NCBI GenBank assembly: GCA_009602735.1
Contig: WELA01003775.1
Span: 28,291-53,786 of the forward strand
Origin: Mesotaenium endlicherianum
Taxonomy: Eukaryota > Streptophyta > Zygnematophyceae > Zygnematales > Mesotaeniaceae
DNA: 25,496 nt
Reading direction: 5' to 3'
In this document: positions 8,807-20,900 of the stretch, one piece after another
How positions within the stretch are numbered: position 1 is the first letter of the stretch
Layout of the letters: each line of letters begins with the position of its first letter
The notes under the pieces: generated by a model
What the model saw: only the letters and a program-made list of their open reading frames with translations
Told to the model about the DNA's origin: nothing
The model's database searches: none
Made by a program: the position numbers and the translations under genes

Positions 8807-10463
8807 CTATGAGCAGCAGTTGCTCTTGCTAGCCACGGGCTGGCTGGCACCTGGCTTCACTGTGCTTGACTTGCTGTTAAGAGCTGGCTGGCTTGCCATT
8901 CTGCACCAAGCAAAATGTTCTTAAGTCAACTAGCAGTCTATTGCAACTTGAATGAAGGAAATAAAGTAGTAGTTCCTAAGCAAATATAACACTGTGCCAA
9001 TGACCACAGTTCTAAAAATCCTGCACATTTTGAACCTGTTGCAATTTGAAATGGTTGCAGGATCTAGTACCAGTCTGCACAAGAGTGTCAGGACGTGTTA
9101 TAGTCAACAGCAACAAGCATCTTAACACGAGCATGCCAAACTTACCTGTTCTTAATCTCTGCTGCCATGGTCATGAAAGCCTGCTCAACGTTTGTAGCAT
9201 TCTTGGCACTGGTCTCCAAGAAGGGAATACCAATCTCATCAGCAAAAGCCTGCAAACCCCAGCCAATGTGGTCCAACACAAATTGTCAGATGAGTTCCTG
9301 ACCTAGTTACTTAGGGCTTTCAACAAATTATCAGCCAAGGATGATGAACTCAGTCAAAATGGTGAAGACAAAACACCTTCTGTGATAACGAAGTATATCC
9401 CTCACCTTAGCAGTCTGGTAGTCAACAACCTTCTTGGCTGTCAAATCACACTTGTTGCCAACCAGGAGCTTGTTGACATTCTCACTAGCGTATCGGTCAA
9501 TCTCATTCAACCATTGCTTCACATTATTGAAGCTTTCTTGATCCGTCACATCATATACAACCTGCATAATACCAACCCTAGTATGTCAGACAGATAAATG
9601 CAATACTTAGCCACCTTTTGTCTGAAAGCACATTCATCTGACAAATGCCAACTCTAAGGAACCCTTCCAACTGTGCTGCAAAACCCACAAGCAGCTTCCG
9701 GTTCCATGATAAAAGAAGAGCAAACAATACTTACTATGATACCATGAGCGCCTCTGTAGTAGCTGCTGGTAATGGTTCTAAACCGCTCTTGGCCGGCAGT
9801 GTCCCACTGCATACACATGTGAGTAGCAAATTAGCGTTACTGCATCAAAAGAGCAGTAATCAGTCCACATACTAGTTCTGACCGGCTCAATCTGAAGAAT
9901 ACACTTTCCATGCAAGCGATATGCTTGAGTGGAACCCTTACAATCTGCAGCTTGATTGTCTTGCCATCGAGTTCCACAGTCCGGATTTTCTGCAACAAAA
10001 AAGACGCTGACAAGCCTGTCAATGTACGTTAATTTTCAAATGCGGGAAAGAGATAGACGTATATTACACTTCGATAAAGTAATAAGGTGGAAAGGAATGA
10101 CTTACAAAATCCACCCCAATTGTACTAATATAACTCTCCAAGTAGGAGTCGTCCTGCAAACCAAAACCCCGTGTAAGTCGCTTTCTTCGTTACCCGATCC
10201 GAAGTCCAAATTTAAAAGGTTTCTCGTTAGTTTTTACGACGCTGTCCTTACCGCAAACCTAAGAAGAAGGCAGGATTTTCCGACTCCAGAATCTCCAATC
10301 AGAAGCAACTTAAAAAGGTAGTCACTGCTCAACCACCAAATCAACGAATATTTGAATCTTCAGAAGGAGACAAAGTTACAGGCTTCCAAGTATATCGCAA
10401 ACTCATATCAGTTCTCTGAAGAACAACAAGAAAACCAAAGAAAACTCACTATTCGGGGTTCAT
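8807..10463 (-). CDS. RAB1: Rab1/RabD (Ypt1-type) small GTPase
   Basis: Eight coding exons on the minus strand: 10450-10463, 10252-10324, 10106-10153, 9942-9989, 9735-9806, 9406-9561, 9146-9249 and 8807-8900, giving 202 residues (the family is about 203). All introns are GT-AG and 98-245 bp. Visible motifs: P-loop GDSGVGKS (15-22), switch [10 protein letters not shown] with Thr40, WDTAGQE (62-68), NKCD (121-124), SAK (151-153) and the C-terminal NCCS, a double-cysteine geranylgeranylation signal. Identity to Rab1/RabD is very high, including the RabF signatures around YYRGAHGII. It should cycle between cytosol and ER/cis-Golgi membranes to drive ER-to-Golgi traffic. The first coding exon is only 14 nt (MNPE plus two bases). 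Leu34 replaces the usual Thr in the TYTESY segment next to switch I. Confidence 0.97.
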
Positions 10464-11026
10464 CTTGGCCGGCTGCCCTTCCTAAATGGTATGAGCAGCA
10501 ACCTAGACACAGCGTTCTTGCCCAAATTCTGCAGATGATGAACTAAAAGAAGTCCTTATTGAATCACAAGGAGTAGAGAGTTGCAAACATAAAAACGAGG
10601 AGTCGGTAGTTGGGGTAAACTGCTCAATGGCGAAGTTGGCATAGGATATCGAACCGGGGCATACGAGTGTCATCTGGACCCGGGGCTTGATAAACACGTG
10701 AATGAATGGCCATGTCGAAGGGAGCCATTGCGACGACGCGTTACAACCGATGCATCGTCTGCGTTCGCCTGTCGAGATCCAGGCACTAATTCCGACGCCG
10801 TCCCCTAAAGACGGGAAGCGCTATGGTATTTTTATTTTTTGTGATCTTTTGCCCAACTTAACCACAAATATACCAAGGTTCTGTGTTTTCTTACACGTGT
10901 CCTGCAACTTCTACGCCCTTTGACCCAGCTTTACTGCACGTTGACCGTCGGCAATATGACATTGTGCGTCAGCAAGTCGTCGACCAGCGTCAACAGCTGT
11001 TCATCTGAAACAATCCGATAATGACG

Positions 11027-11034
11027 TTCTAGAA
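11027..11034 (+). promoter_or_regulatory. Candidate heat-shock element core
   Basis: TTCTAGAA is a perfect inverted pair of nTTCn/nGAAn pentamers, the core unit recognised by heat-shock factor, about 200 bp before the HIP start codon. A clean third pentamer is absent, so the site is weak on its own. HIP is an Hsp70 co-chaperone, which makes stress control plausible, but an 8-bp palindrome can arise by chance. Confidence 0.3.
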
Positions 11035-11127
11035 CTTCGATGACCAAGACTGGCCAAGACTCGTGCTTCTAAACAAAAACTGCAGACATTGCAGATGTTA
11101 GTCCGAGGTTCCGGCCATTCAAGGACC

Positions 11128-11134
11128 TATATAT
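11128..11134 (+). promoter_or_regulatory. Candidate TATA box of HIP
   Basis: TATATAT lies about 100 bp before the HIP start codon and about 94 bp after the heat-shock-like palindrome, a reasonable core promoter position. Confidence 0.35.
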
Positions 11135-11236
11135 CAAAGCTTGTCAACACCTTGTCACAGATAAGAGGAAACCGGAGTTCAGCTCCTTAAGAGTGCCCGC
11201 AATAGGTTGCAGCTGAGACATTAAATTAGCTTTTCA

Positions 11237-14200
11237 ATGGACCCATCAAAGCTTCGGGAATTGAAGGCCTTCGTTTCTCTTTGCAAGGCTAATCCAGATG
11301 TTCTTGCAGACCCTGCATTGAATTTCTTCAGGGACTACCTGGAAGAGTAAGTAAATTTTTTGCGCGTGCAAATAATGGGATGGCACAATGGGTTTTATAG
11401 AGAAGAAAGCTTACCGGTTTATCAAGCTTCCATGTCCGATAGTGGCCCTCATGCATCAGTCATCTGGGTTTTAGATGAAGTCAAAGCGGCAAGTAGGCCT
11501 GATACTTCTTTCCTTCTTATGCGTCTGTTCCAGACGCTTTGTATATTTCATTTGTAAAGCAACCTCCTTTGAAATTTCTTGTTTATGAAGGCTGAATGCG
11601 ATGTAGCATCTCGATACACTCGTCACCTTTTAACATGCTCCAGCTGAATATGTACCGGTCCTTCTCACGACTTATAACATAATCTGCCTTTAAGAGTATT
11701 GGCCACTGATAGGTCTTGCATTATAGATATTCTTTGTTACTTATCTATGACTTATCGGTCTCAATCTGCAGGTTAGGGGCCGAATTACCCGAGAGCATTC
11801 GCCAGAATGCGAAGGTATCTAGCTCAGCATTACTCAGTACGAAGAACGATATAGTATGCACATATGAAGGCTTAAATGAAGAAAAGAATGAAGAATGCCA
11901 CTCTACTTGCCCACTATTCTAAGTTTTGACCCGCTTGGCATGCAGCCTTGTATTTGCTATTCATGAAAGGTCTCTGTCAATTGTTGAGTAGAAAGTGGGC
12001 ATGCCTGCATCTTTTCCTTTGTTTAAGTTGATGTTAATATTGCTTAGTAGAAGCTTATGGTAATCTCATACTGTCAAGTTTCTCTTGTCAGGCTGCGACT
12101 GTAGATGACGAGGATGATGACTCAAGTGCACAGAAGCAGCCCCGCAGCTTCAATGTGGACGAAGAGAGTGACGATGATGACCCACCAGAAATTGTCGAAG
12201 AGGAGGAGGAGGAGGAAGAAGAAAAGGAGGAAGAGGTAGTGGAATCAGATGTCGAGATTGACGATGAAGGAGTCGTTGAGCCCGATAATGAGCCTCCTCA
12301 AAAGGTATGGCCGTCTACGTATGATCAAGGGTATTTTCTCTGAAAGCTCATCTATCTGGTGCTTTGTTATAAATATGCAAGCACAAGCTCTTTCTTGACC
12401 GTTTTGATTTTGAACTGTGGCATGAATTGCAACTGTGCTTTTTGTATTGTTTATTCGGATGACTTTAATATACACTGAGGTGGTCACTCGGGCCTTTTGC
12501 CAAATGGCTCTGCATACTTGCAGATGGGCGATCCCAATGTCGAGGTGACTGATGAAATGAGAGACAACGCTCAGGTGGCAAAAGCTCGCGCTATTGAAGC
12601 ACTTCATGAAGGTTAGCATTTTTCGTGGAAGGATTCGTATGACGGCTCTCGTTGCTTGTCCTCTTCTGCTGTGAGAAAAAGAGGCGGGGTGGGTCAATTG
12701 ACTTTTGCTCAAGGATCTATCCTCTTTCATTAGCATACATTTGTAATTCAGAGATTGAAAGGGAGAATGACATCAAATATTTTGAGACTGTAAAGTTTGT
12801 TAATTGTTGTGGAGGTTTGTCTATAATGGAGGAGTTTGGTGTGTGAAAGTACGAGTAATGTCAGGAAGCAGTACAGTTTTTTTTGCATGTAAGGAGAGGC
12901 GACTTGGGGATGGTACGTGTAGCGTCACTGAGGCTGTGTGGCCCTCAGCTTCTCTGAGGTGGACTGTTTTTCTTGTACACCTACCTTTCTTGGCTGCAAT
13001 CTGTTTAGGGAATGCTCTCATGCCTTTGAGACATACATCTCTAGGAGGCATTTGCATCGACTGGAGACCCTTAAACCATGTGTGCCTTGCACAGAAGGCA
13101 TTGAAGCTGACATAGGGACACGGTAATATATGCGTAGTATACATGTCACCACTTGGCAAGGTTGCCTGAAATCGTGAAACTGCTTACTGAGAAGAATTTC
13201 TAGAGAACCTCAACAATCAGGGTGTTGTTTGTGATGGTCGAAATACGCGTCATCCTAGTTGGTTTTAACTTGTGCTTGTGCCAGCAAAGCGTGCAGATAA
13301 CTTTGAGGATGCCATAGCTCAATTTACCGAAGCTATTGAGGCTAATCCTGCATCATCCATCCTTTATGCGAATCGAGGTGAGCCCTTCATTGATGTATTG
13401 CAATGCTGTGGTTTCTCTAGTGATACCCTCTTTTTGCAGTGCAATCTTAGGCTTTCATAATATGCGAATCTTGTTTTGGCTTAAGGTACACGTATGAAGA
13501 CCGTGTGCTTGATCACCGTTGCTGTGTTGATAGGAACCTGGCCTCTTCATATAGTAGGTTCTCATGACGGTGTGCAGCGGGGGTGTATGTCAAGTTGAAG
13601 AAGCCAAATGCAGCAATCCGTGACTGTGATGCCGCCATGAAGGTTAGACACTTGTCCACTCTTTGCAAGTCTTTTTCCACTTACTTTCGTTCCTTCCCCA
13701 CATGGACTATTACTCAGCAGGAGGTGGCCAATCTTTTTGAAGTGGATGCATTCTTCAGCAAGTCAAAGTTTGTGAGCGGCACCAGAAGCAAGCTCGCTTC
13801 CTTGTCTACTTTGGCAGCCCTTCTGATATAGTGAATGATTTAATTTTTGGGGATACTTATGTCAATCCATGTGGAACCCTGGCAAATAGGACAAGACACG
13901 GATGTGAAATCTGATGGCAGCTCTAGGCTGGTCGTGGGTCGTGTGGCTATAGAGGGGGTCACGGTCATGTAAAGCAGTTCTACAGTTTCTAGTTTGCAGT
14001 CAAGCCATTAGAGTGGCAGCAGGCACGTTGTGGAGCTTTATTTGAGCAGGTTCTGGCAGGGGCTTTTGTTTCTTCTTGTTTCTGAATGAGAGTTTTGTTT
14101 TTGACAAGCTGCACTAGGCAGGAACTCACGTGAGGATGACGGTGTTGGATGGACTCTTCCACCACAGAAAGGCCAGAATGGGAAAGGGTCGACTCACAAG

Positions 14201-17200
14201 ACAATTCACTTATAGGTCCTTCACTTGTAATCTCATACTTTCATTTGATGCAAACTTCTTGGAAACAGAATTAGCATGGGCAGGGTTCAAACCAGCAAGG
14301 GATGGGGGGTTGTGTGTGCAGATCAACCCCGATTCAGCGAGAGCGTACAAGTCGAGAGGTGAGGCCAAGGCACTCCTCGGGCAGTGGGAGGAGGCAGCCA
14401 AAGACCTGCGTGTTGCTGCCAAGCTTGACTTCGACGAAGACATTGACGCCATCCTCAAACGGGTTTGTGGTCATTTTGAGCATACGCTCTTCATTATCCA
14501 GACTGAAACATGTGGGCACCTATTATGTCTTCCTGGGACTGTTTTCATTGTAACTTTATGGCATCGTAATCTGTTATGTAGGGAGTTCCACACAAGTGTC
14601 ACCAGTGGACTCCTGTGTAAGCAGCAGCGGTCAAGTAACCTTTCAAGTTCAAAGACTACTTGATGCTGGAAGTTGGAAATCCGAATGTGTCTGAAATTGT
14701 GACTGAAACTTGACATAAAACTAGCTCATATTCCTCCTGAAGAGGAACTTCTCTTGAACTTGAAGAACTATCTCTCCTTTGTTGACTACACATACATCAT
14801 AATCTTTTGAAAAGACGAGTATGAAGGTGTGGTCAATTTTCTGCATATAAAAGTCCTTTGAGCCCTTCTACCAGGTCCTTCAATGGCTTATTGAGAGCGA
14901 GAGTGAGAATTTGGCATTCAAAATGCCGACTTGTCATAGACGAGTGATCTTGCCCATGCACAATGTGGGTGCCATCAAACAGCAGCGTTGTGGACATTGG
15001 AGACTCTGCAGAGACGGATAACAGCACGAAAAGTGTATCATTCTTTCTTGGTAGCCATGGAGGCATACATTGGTGACAAACATTTGGTCTGCAGAAAAGC
15101 AGCTGGCAGCAGTGGCCGCTATGCACACCCTCCGCGTGCTACCTTATGGGCAGAAGTGGGGGGGATTCAAAGCTTTGAGGAACCTCGTGAGCTTCTGGTG
15201 CCTTACTAGCAGAGCGTGCTCTGCCTCCTTGGGGCGCTCCTGTGTCTTTGCCTTCTCTGTACTCTTAGAGATTGACGTTTTCATAAGCAGAAACAGGTCT
15301 TCTTTCTTGTCTGGTGCGCGTGTGACTGCAGCTGGAGCCCAAGGCGCACAGGCTGGAGGAGCACAGGCGCAAGTACGAGAGGCTGCGCAAGGAGGCCAGC
15401 AACCGCCGTGCTGAGAAGGACCGCCTCAAGCGCAAAAAGGCCGCCCAGGTCACTTCCCCATCATTTCTCTGTGCCTCTTAAACTCAGACTTGGGCACTGC
15501 AAATGGCCTGCCAAAAGCACCGACCCCACTGAATAAGAGCACTGATGCACTTTCAGAAGCTGTGCCACTTTGACAGAAAGCCTACGACGCCGCTAAGAAG
15601 GAGGAGGCGTCAAAAGGCACACGAGGCGGAGGAGGCATGCCTGGGGGCTTTCCCGGCGGATTTCCAGGGGGCATGCCAGGGGGCTTCCCAGGGGGCTTTC
15701 CGGGGGGCATGCCAGGGGGATTTCCAGGGGGTGGCATGGGCGGGGGGATGCCAGGGGGCATGGGAAGAGGCATGCCAGCCGGAATGGGCAGGGGCATGCC
15801 AGCCGGGATGGGTGGGGGCATGCCAGCGGGGATGGGTGGGGGCATGCCAGCTGGCATGGGTGGAGGCATGCCAGCTGGCATGGGCGGAGGCATGCCAGCT
15901 GGCATGGGCGGAGGCATGCCAGCTGGCATGGGCGGAGGCATGCCTGGAATGGGAGGTGGTGGAATGCCAGACATGAGCAACATCCTGAATGTGAGTCCCG
16001 GCCGTGAGCTGCACAAATTGCACCTCATCGTTGGTCGCTGTTTTTAGAGGGACCATTTGGATGGGCTTTGCTTAGGCTCTTTCACTTGCTGCCCGTGGCA
16101 TAAACGTCTATTTGCCATGCCATGAACGTGGCCTCCCTAAGTAGGCACTTAAACGGGCACAGGCTGGTTGCTGCCCCGAAGAATGCCTGCTTGGAGACTG
16201 ACCTGGGGGGCTTGCAGGTTCAGTGTGAAGAGGCCCATATTCCTGCGCGAGTTCTTTAAGGAGGGCCATATTCCATTGCCTCATCTGGACAAGCAGAATG
16301 TGTTGTTAGAAGAAGATGAACAGCGTTCGTAGTGACTTCACTGATAGCAGGCCCGCGAGAGACATTAGAGCCCAAGGCATGTCCCTGCATGTAGCGTGTT
16401 GCAGGGTAGGGTGCTCAAATGTTTTGGGTTGCGGAAGATGACAACATGCCTTGGGGGATTGGGGGCTCGGGAGGAGGATGCAGGATCCTGAGCTGATGGC
16501 AGGCCTCCAGGATCCAACTGTTATGGCTGCTCTACAAGATGGTGGGGCCTCCCTCCCTCCCTTGCTTTCTCCCATTTATCCTTACTCTACCCCCCTCCCC
16601 TCCCTCCCCATCTGCCGCTCCTCCTCTCCCCCTTCTTTTTCCTGATTTGATGTGCCTCCGTCTCCCCCCTTTCCCTCTCTCACTGTCTCCAGTTTTTCTC
16701 TCCCTCTGTCGCTAGCTTCTCTACCTTTCTCTCTGCCTCCCTTTCCCCCTTTCCCTCTCCCTCTCCTTTCTTCCCCTCTGACCCAGAGGGCCATGCCCAG
16801 CTCAGATCGTAGTCTTTTCTGTCTTGCAGCCCTGGGGGCTACTAGCACAATGGTCTGTGTGTGACATAGCTTATTTTGCAGTTCATATATTCATGCATGT
16901 GCATTTGCATGCAATAGTGATGGGCACTCTCTCACCTTGCATAGCCTCGGTTCCGAGACTACGAACATGTCCGGACTCGATTACAAACATACCAGCACAT
17001 CATGAGTGTCTCTTGTCACGCAAGTCAGTTTGTGTTTGCGCAATCTTGGGGCTTCCTTATACAGCTCCTGAAGCACCGGAGCATCTTAGACTTTCACAGT
17101 CAGCACTTCAAAGACATGCTTAAACAGCTATAAAAACTGTTCTGTTGTGGGGGTCAAGCTGCCGCAGGTGACATGCTCAAGCTCGTTCCCTCTTTGCGGT

Positions 17201-17334
17201 TTTAAAATGCCTGTTCTTCATTGTCTTGTCTGTCTCCTGCAGTAATGTCCAATCCGGCAAAGGCGGCCGCATATCAGGAGGACCCCAAGATAGGGCCTGT
17301 GTTGAACAAGCTCTTCAACAAGTTCCAAAAGTGA
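11237..17334 (+). CDS. HIP: HIP/ST13, Hsp70-interacting protein
   Basis: Eleven coding exons: 11237-11346, 11772-11814, 12092-12304, 12524-12611, 13297-13377, 13578-13642, 14322-14462, 15332-15448, 15577-15990, 16484-16541 and 17243-17334, giving 473 residues. The start [20 protein letters not shown] matches the Hip N-terminal dimerisation domain. An acidic Asp/Glu tract follows (about 55-120), then [12 protein letters not shown] and three TPR motifs (about 138-240, with [19 protein letters not shown] and [20 protein letters not shown]). Next come a basic helix ([14 protein letters not shown]), a long GGMP-type repeat (about 307-415), and a C-terminal DP/STI1 domain ([19 protein letters not shown]). 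In animals Hip binds the Hsp70 ATPase domain through its TPRs and stabilises the ADP state in the cytosol. Every exon aligns with animal Hip without gaps at junctions. Introns reach 869 bp. Confidence 0.96.
15637..15708 (+). repeat. 36-bp GGFP-type coding repeat in HIP
   Basis: Two 12-residue units, each [12 protein letters not shown], start the Gly/Met/Pro-rich region of HIP; a third begins and then diverges. Confidence 0.85.
15748..15939 (+). repeat. 24-bp tandem repeat encoding MPAGMGGG in HIP
   Basis: Eight tandem 24-bp units encode one MPGGMGRG, one MPAGMGRG and six MPAGMGGG octapeptides. Third-position changes differ between the first units while the last units are nearly identical, a pattern expected from recent unit duplication. 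This is an expanded form of the GGMP repeat known in Hip proteins. Confidence 0.9.
16549..16786 (+). repeat. Long polypyrimidine tract in HIP intron 10
   Basis: About 240 bp made almost wholly of C and T fill the start of the 701-bp tenth HIP intron and end in a textbook acceptor, gacccag. The real exon starts 456 bp later, at 17243. Splicing at the early acceptor would meet an in-frame stop within ten codons. Confidence 0.85.
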
Positions 17335-17972
17335 GGCGTGACCAAGGGTGCAGGGCATCTGTGCTCCCTGCATGCCCTGCTGTACGAAGTTTATGCTGAG
17401 TAGGACTGACTGCGTGCCACGTACATTCCAGCTGTAGGCATTAGTTTATTCTTGTGTATAATCCACACGCTCAGAGGATGAAGTGGCGGTATATGGAACT
17501 AATTTGTTGCGTTCTCTCAGATACAGTTTATAAGTGGAGAGCCTGGACCTGTGCTATGGTTCTTATGAAAATGTTGCAAAAGACCCATAATTGTATAAAA
17601 TAGCTCCGCTATGAGGTACTAGTGTGACTCAGGCCAGCAAGTATGACATAGAAGAAGTGGACTTTCATATGGCCGGGCTTTTGCGGCATGTATGCCTAGA
17701 ATTACTCACCATACACTCTCTTCTGATAAGCAGTAGCGGAACAATGTCATATCTCAATTCCAAGTATTCATTACTCATGCTACGCTCGCGTACGGACCTT
17801 CCTAAACAATATAGAAGAAGTATGTCAAGAAAACAAACATACTATATGCAGGTCCCATGCATACGCCACGTGTCTCACAGTCGTGGTAAAAAGAAGATGC
17901 TCTATACATGATAGGTAAAACTTGCAGCAATATCTACCTGCCTCAGCTGACAGTGATAAGTTTTTACAGTCA
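17335..17972. other. Convergent 3' intergenic region HIP/IBR3-like
   Basis: These 638 bp between two stop codons must hold both 3' UTRs. A 95-codon ATG frame at 17624-17911 (+) matches no family and is AT-rich, so I treat it as chance. Confidence 0.6.
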
Positions 17973-20900
17973 CTAAAGTCGAGAACGTTGCAGCTCTGCA
18001 CGAGCAATGGTACCCAGATGCACCTCGTCAGGTCCGTCGGCAATGCGCAGTGTGCGAGCAGCAATCCAGAGACGTGCAAGGGGGAAGTCGGAGCAGACGC
18101 CGGCACCCCCGTGCACCTGGATAGCTGCGTCCAGCACTTGTAGCGCTGCCCTAGGCGCCACCACCTGCACTTGCAACACATGCATGCAGCACAGGTTGCA
18201 CTTACTTCCTACAAATCACGTAGAACGTGAACTCCATATATACCAGGATCTCTCTCTCCTTTCTCATTCAAACAACAAGCATCCAAATGCCGTGCATGAT
18301 TCATGTTGCCGCCAACACCGATAGCAACGCCCTCAGCAATGGATAACACCAGCGCCTTGTGGCTCGTGACAGAGGCGTTTGTGGGGCACATTCTACGGCA
18401 ATATATACCTTGGCGATGGCAATAGCGTTGCGAGCCTTCTTGTTGCCGAGACGGTCGAGGTCGTGCGCTGCCTGCAGCACCAGCAGGCGTGCCCCCTCTA
18501 TGGCTACTCGGCACTCCGCCACCTGCTGAGCGACGGCACCGTGGCGCGCCAGCGGTCGCCCGAAGGCCGTGCGCTGCAGGCTGCGTTCCGTCATGGCCTG
18601 GAGGCCCCGCTCTGCGGCCCCTATGAGGCGCATGCAGTGGTGCAACCTCCCCGGCCCCAGCCGCCCCTGCACGCCCTCGCCACATGCCACACTCGTCGCA
18701 CACGTCAAACGGAACACAGCCGCGTGCCGCATGACTTAAATGCCACAGGCAACACATCATCAGATGCAGTGGAAGGTAGGCGCATCCTGCCAGCCTCCGG
18801 TCACCCCCACATCCGCATGCACCCAGCCGCATGCGCCTGCTCGTTCTGCAGTAGCGTTGCATCACTGGGAGGAAGTCATGCAGAGCTGGCATCACATGGG
18901 TGCCTCAGGCCTTGATTTGCTATTTCTCATTAGATGAACTATTTTCTCCTATATACCTTTAAGTATTGTCTTTTTTCTTTTCTCAGTCTCCTTCCCAGAG
19001 TTGCATTCAGTTTCTAATTAGTGCTACTGATATGTCTTCAAGAAACTACTTGAACTTCTGCTTTGAACTTAGGAATGTGCTGAAGAAGCCATGAATGTAC
19101 CTGCGCAATCTCAAATCCTCGGCCCTCTCCCAGCAGCAAGTTGGAGACGGGAACGCGCACGCGATCAAACAGGACCTCTGCATGTCCGTGGGGCGCATCG
19201 TCCGAGCCATACACCGTCAGCGGCCTCAGCACCTTGACACCTGGCGCCTTCATGTCCACCAGCACCATGGACTGCTGCCTGGCATCCCCACACGAGCACG
19301 CTTCAGCACGTGAGCTGGCACGCGCGTGCCCACTCGCACGACCTCATACACGGGCAAAGGCATTGGCAGGTCCCGCCTGTAGCCCGCAACCATGCCGGCG
19401 TAGTCCCTCTACTTTCTAGCACAAGCTTCATGACTGCACATGACGTCCAACTAAAAGTTCATGACCAAAAGATGTCAGCTCCATGAACCTTCGGCATATC
19501 GTATATCTAAAACTGCATTCACTTGCACACTTGCTTGTCGCTATGCGTCCATATTCAAGGGGCGGCAAACCTGCTTCGCATGCACAGGACGACACGCACA
19601 AGCTCGCTCACTCTGCATGCCAGGACTGCAGCACCTCTGCCGCAACAAAGGCCTGCTCGTGCACTCAACCTTCCGCGGGGAAAGAGCATGACGCCCAAAG
19701 ACGGCATGCGAAGGACAGAGAAGATGCTGCTTGCTCAATGTCACCGACTCTCTCACTCTCCCACACATACACACTAAGGGATGTGTTGTCGCGCTCAGGG
19801 CTGCAGATGAGACCGGCACAGCCCAACCCCGCCCAACCCGACCCGTCCACTTCGGACCTTAGGGTTCGACACACAGGACTGAGGCAACAAAAATTGCGCA
19901 CATACAGCCCCAAACATTTGAGCTGAGCTGAAACTTACCCGTCTCTCTCCCCCACTCTCACAGAGCCACAAACAAGAGCAGCAGCTGGGGCACTGGCAGA
20001 AGCAATGTGCCCCCGCGCACCCAGCTGCCAGCTGGCTAGCCAGCTGCATGCCTCCTTTCGGGGCTAGAGGGGGTAGAGGGGAGGAGGAGAGGGCGTGCCT
20101 GTGGGGGGCGGCGGAGGGGTCGGACTTGCCCATGAAGATGGCCACGGCGCAGCGCGGGTCCATGGCGCCACTTGTCCACCACTTGCGCCCCGTCACCACG
20201 TACTCCTCCCCCTCCCTGCAGCCTCTCCTCTCGCTCCTCTTCCTCTAGTTTGTGAGTAGATGGGTAAGCATGCCTTCACCTCCCCCCGCCTGTAAATGAG
20301 AGGCACATACTGCTGCTACACGCCCCCTTGCACACGCACCCTCACGCGCACATCGCACGAACGCCCATGCACGCATGTGCGCATGTAGACACGTACCCAC
20401 ACCCACGCGCATGAGAAAATCTAGACATTCACGCACACACACACACACACACACATCAATGATTGCAATCTGGCTCCCTGCCTGCTGTCCTAGACAGTGG
20501 TGCTAAGCAATGCCCAAGCACTACCGCCGGTCTCTCCATTGGCCAGCACAGGAAGGAAAAGAGAAACAAAAGCCATTCCTTTCTCTCTCTGCTGCTGCTG
20601 CGGGCCAGGGATGGACGACAAGACGTCCAAATGAACAGAGTGACAGCCGAGCCCGGAGTGCTGACCACGGGGGCTCAAGGTGACAACCAGGACAAGGACT
20701 GCTGACTGCATGCACGCATTCAGAGGGAGGAGGCAGACGGGGAGGCAGGGAGGGGAGCGGGCCCACCGGGTGATGGAGGCCTCGATGTTGGTGGCGTCGG
20801 ACGACGCCACGGCCGGCTCCGTCATGGCAAAGCACGAGCGGATGGTGCCCTGCAGCAGCGGCAGCAGCCACGTGCGCTGCTGCTGCGCGCTGCCGTAGCG

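Larger units (their letters stand above)
10464..11236. promoter_or_regulatory. Divergent promoter region Rab1/HIP
   Basis: These 773 bp separate the start codons of Rab1 (-) and HIP (+), so both 5' UTRs and promoters lie here. A TATA-like element and a heat-shock-type palindrome sit on the HIP side. Open frames inside are short and match no family I recognise. Confidence 0.55.

Noticed and set aside
10525..10640. ATGATGA resembling a C/D snoRNA box C
   Set aside because: No CTGA box D or terminal stem within a normal distance.
14270..14310. GGGTTCAAACC resembling a tRNA T-loop
   Set aside because: No matching acceptor stem, anticodon arm or D-arm could be folded around it; it lies in a HIP intron.
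15070..15414. Open frame after gtctgcag in HIP intron 7, possible extra exon
   Set aside because: Animal Hip aligns directly from exon 7 (ILKR) to exon 8 (LEPKA) with no room for extra residues.
15582..16028. Minus-strand ORF of Pro/Met/Gly repeats
   Set aside because: It is the antisense of the HIP GGMP-type repeat, and the plus frame is continuous with the other HIP exons.
17624..17911. 95-codon plus-strand ORF between HIP and the IBR3-like gene
   Set aside because: No recognisable motif, AT-rich, and placed where both 3' UTRs are expected.
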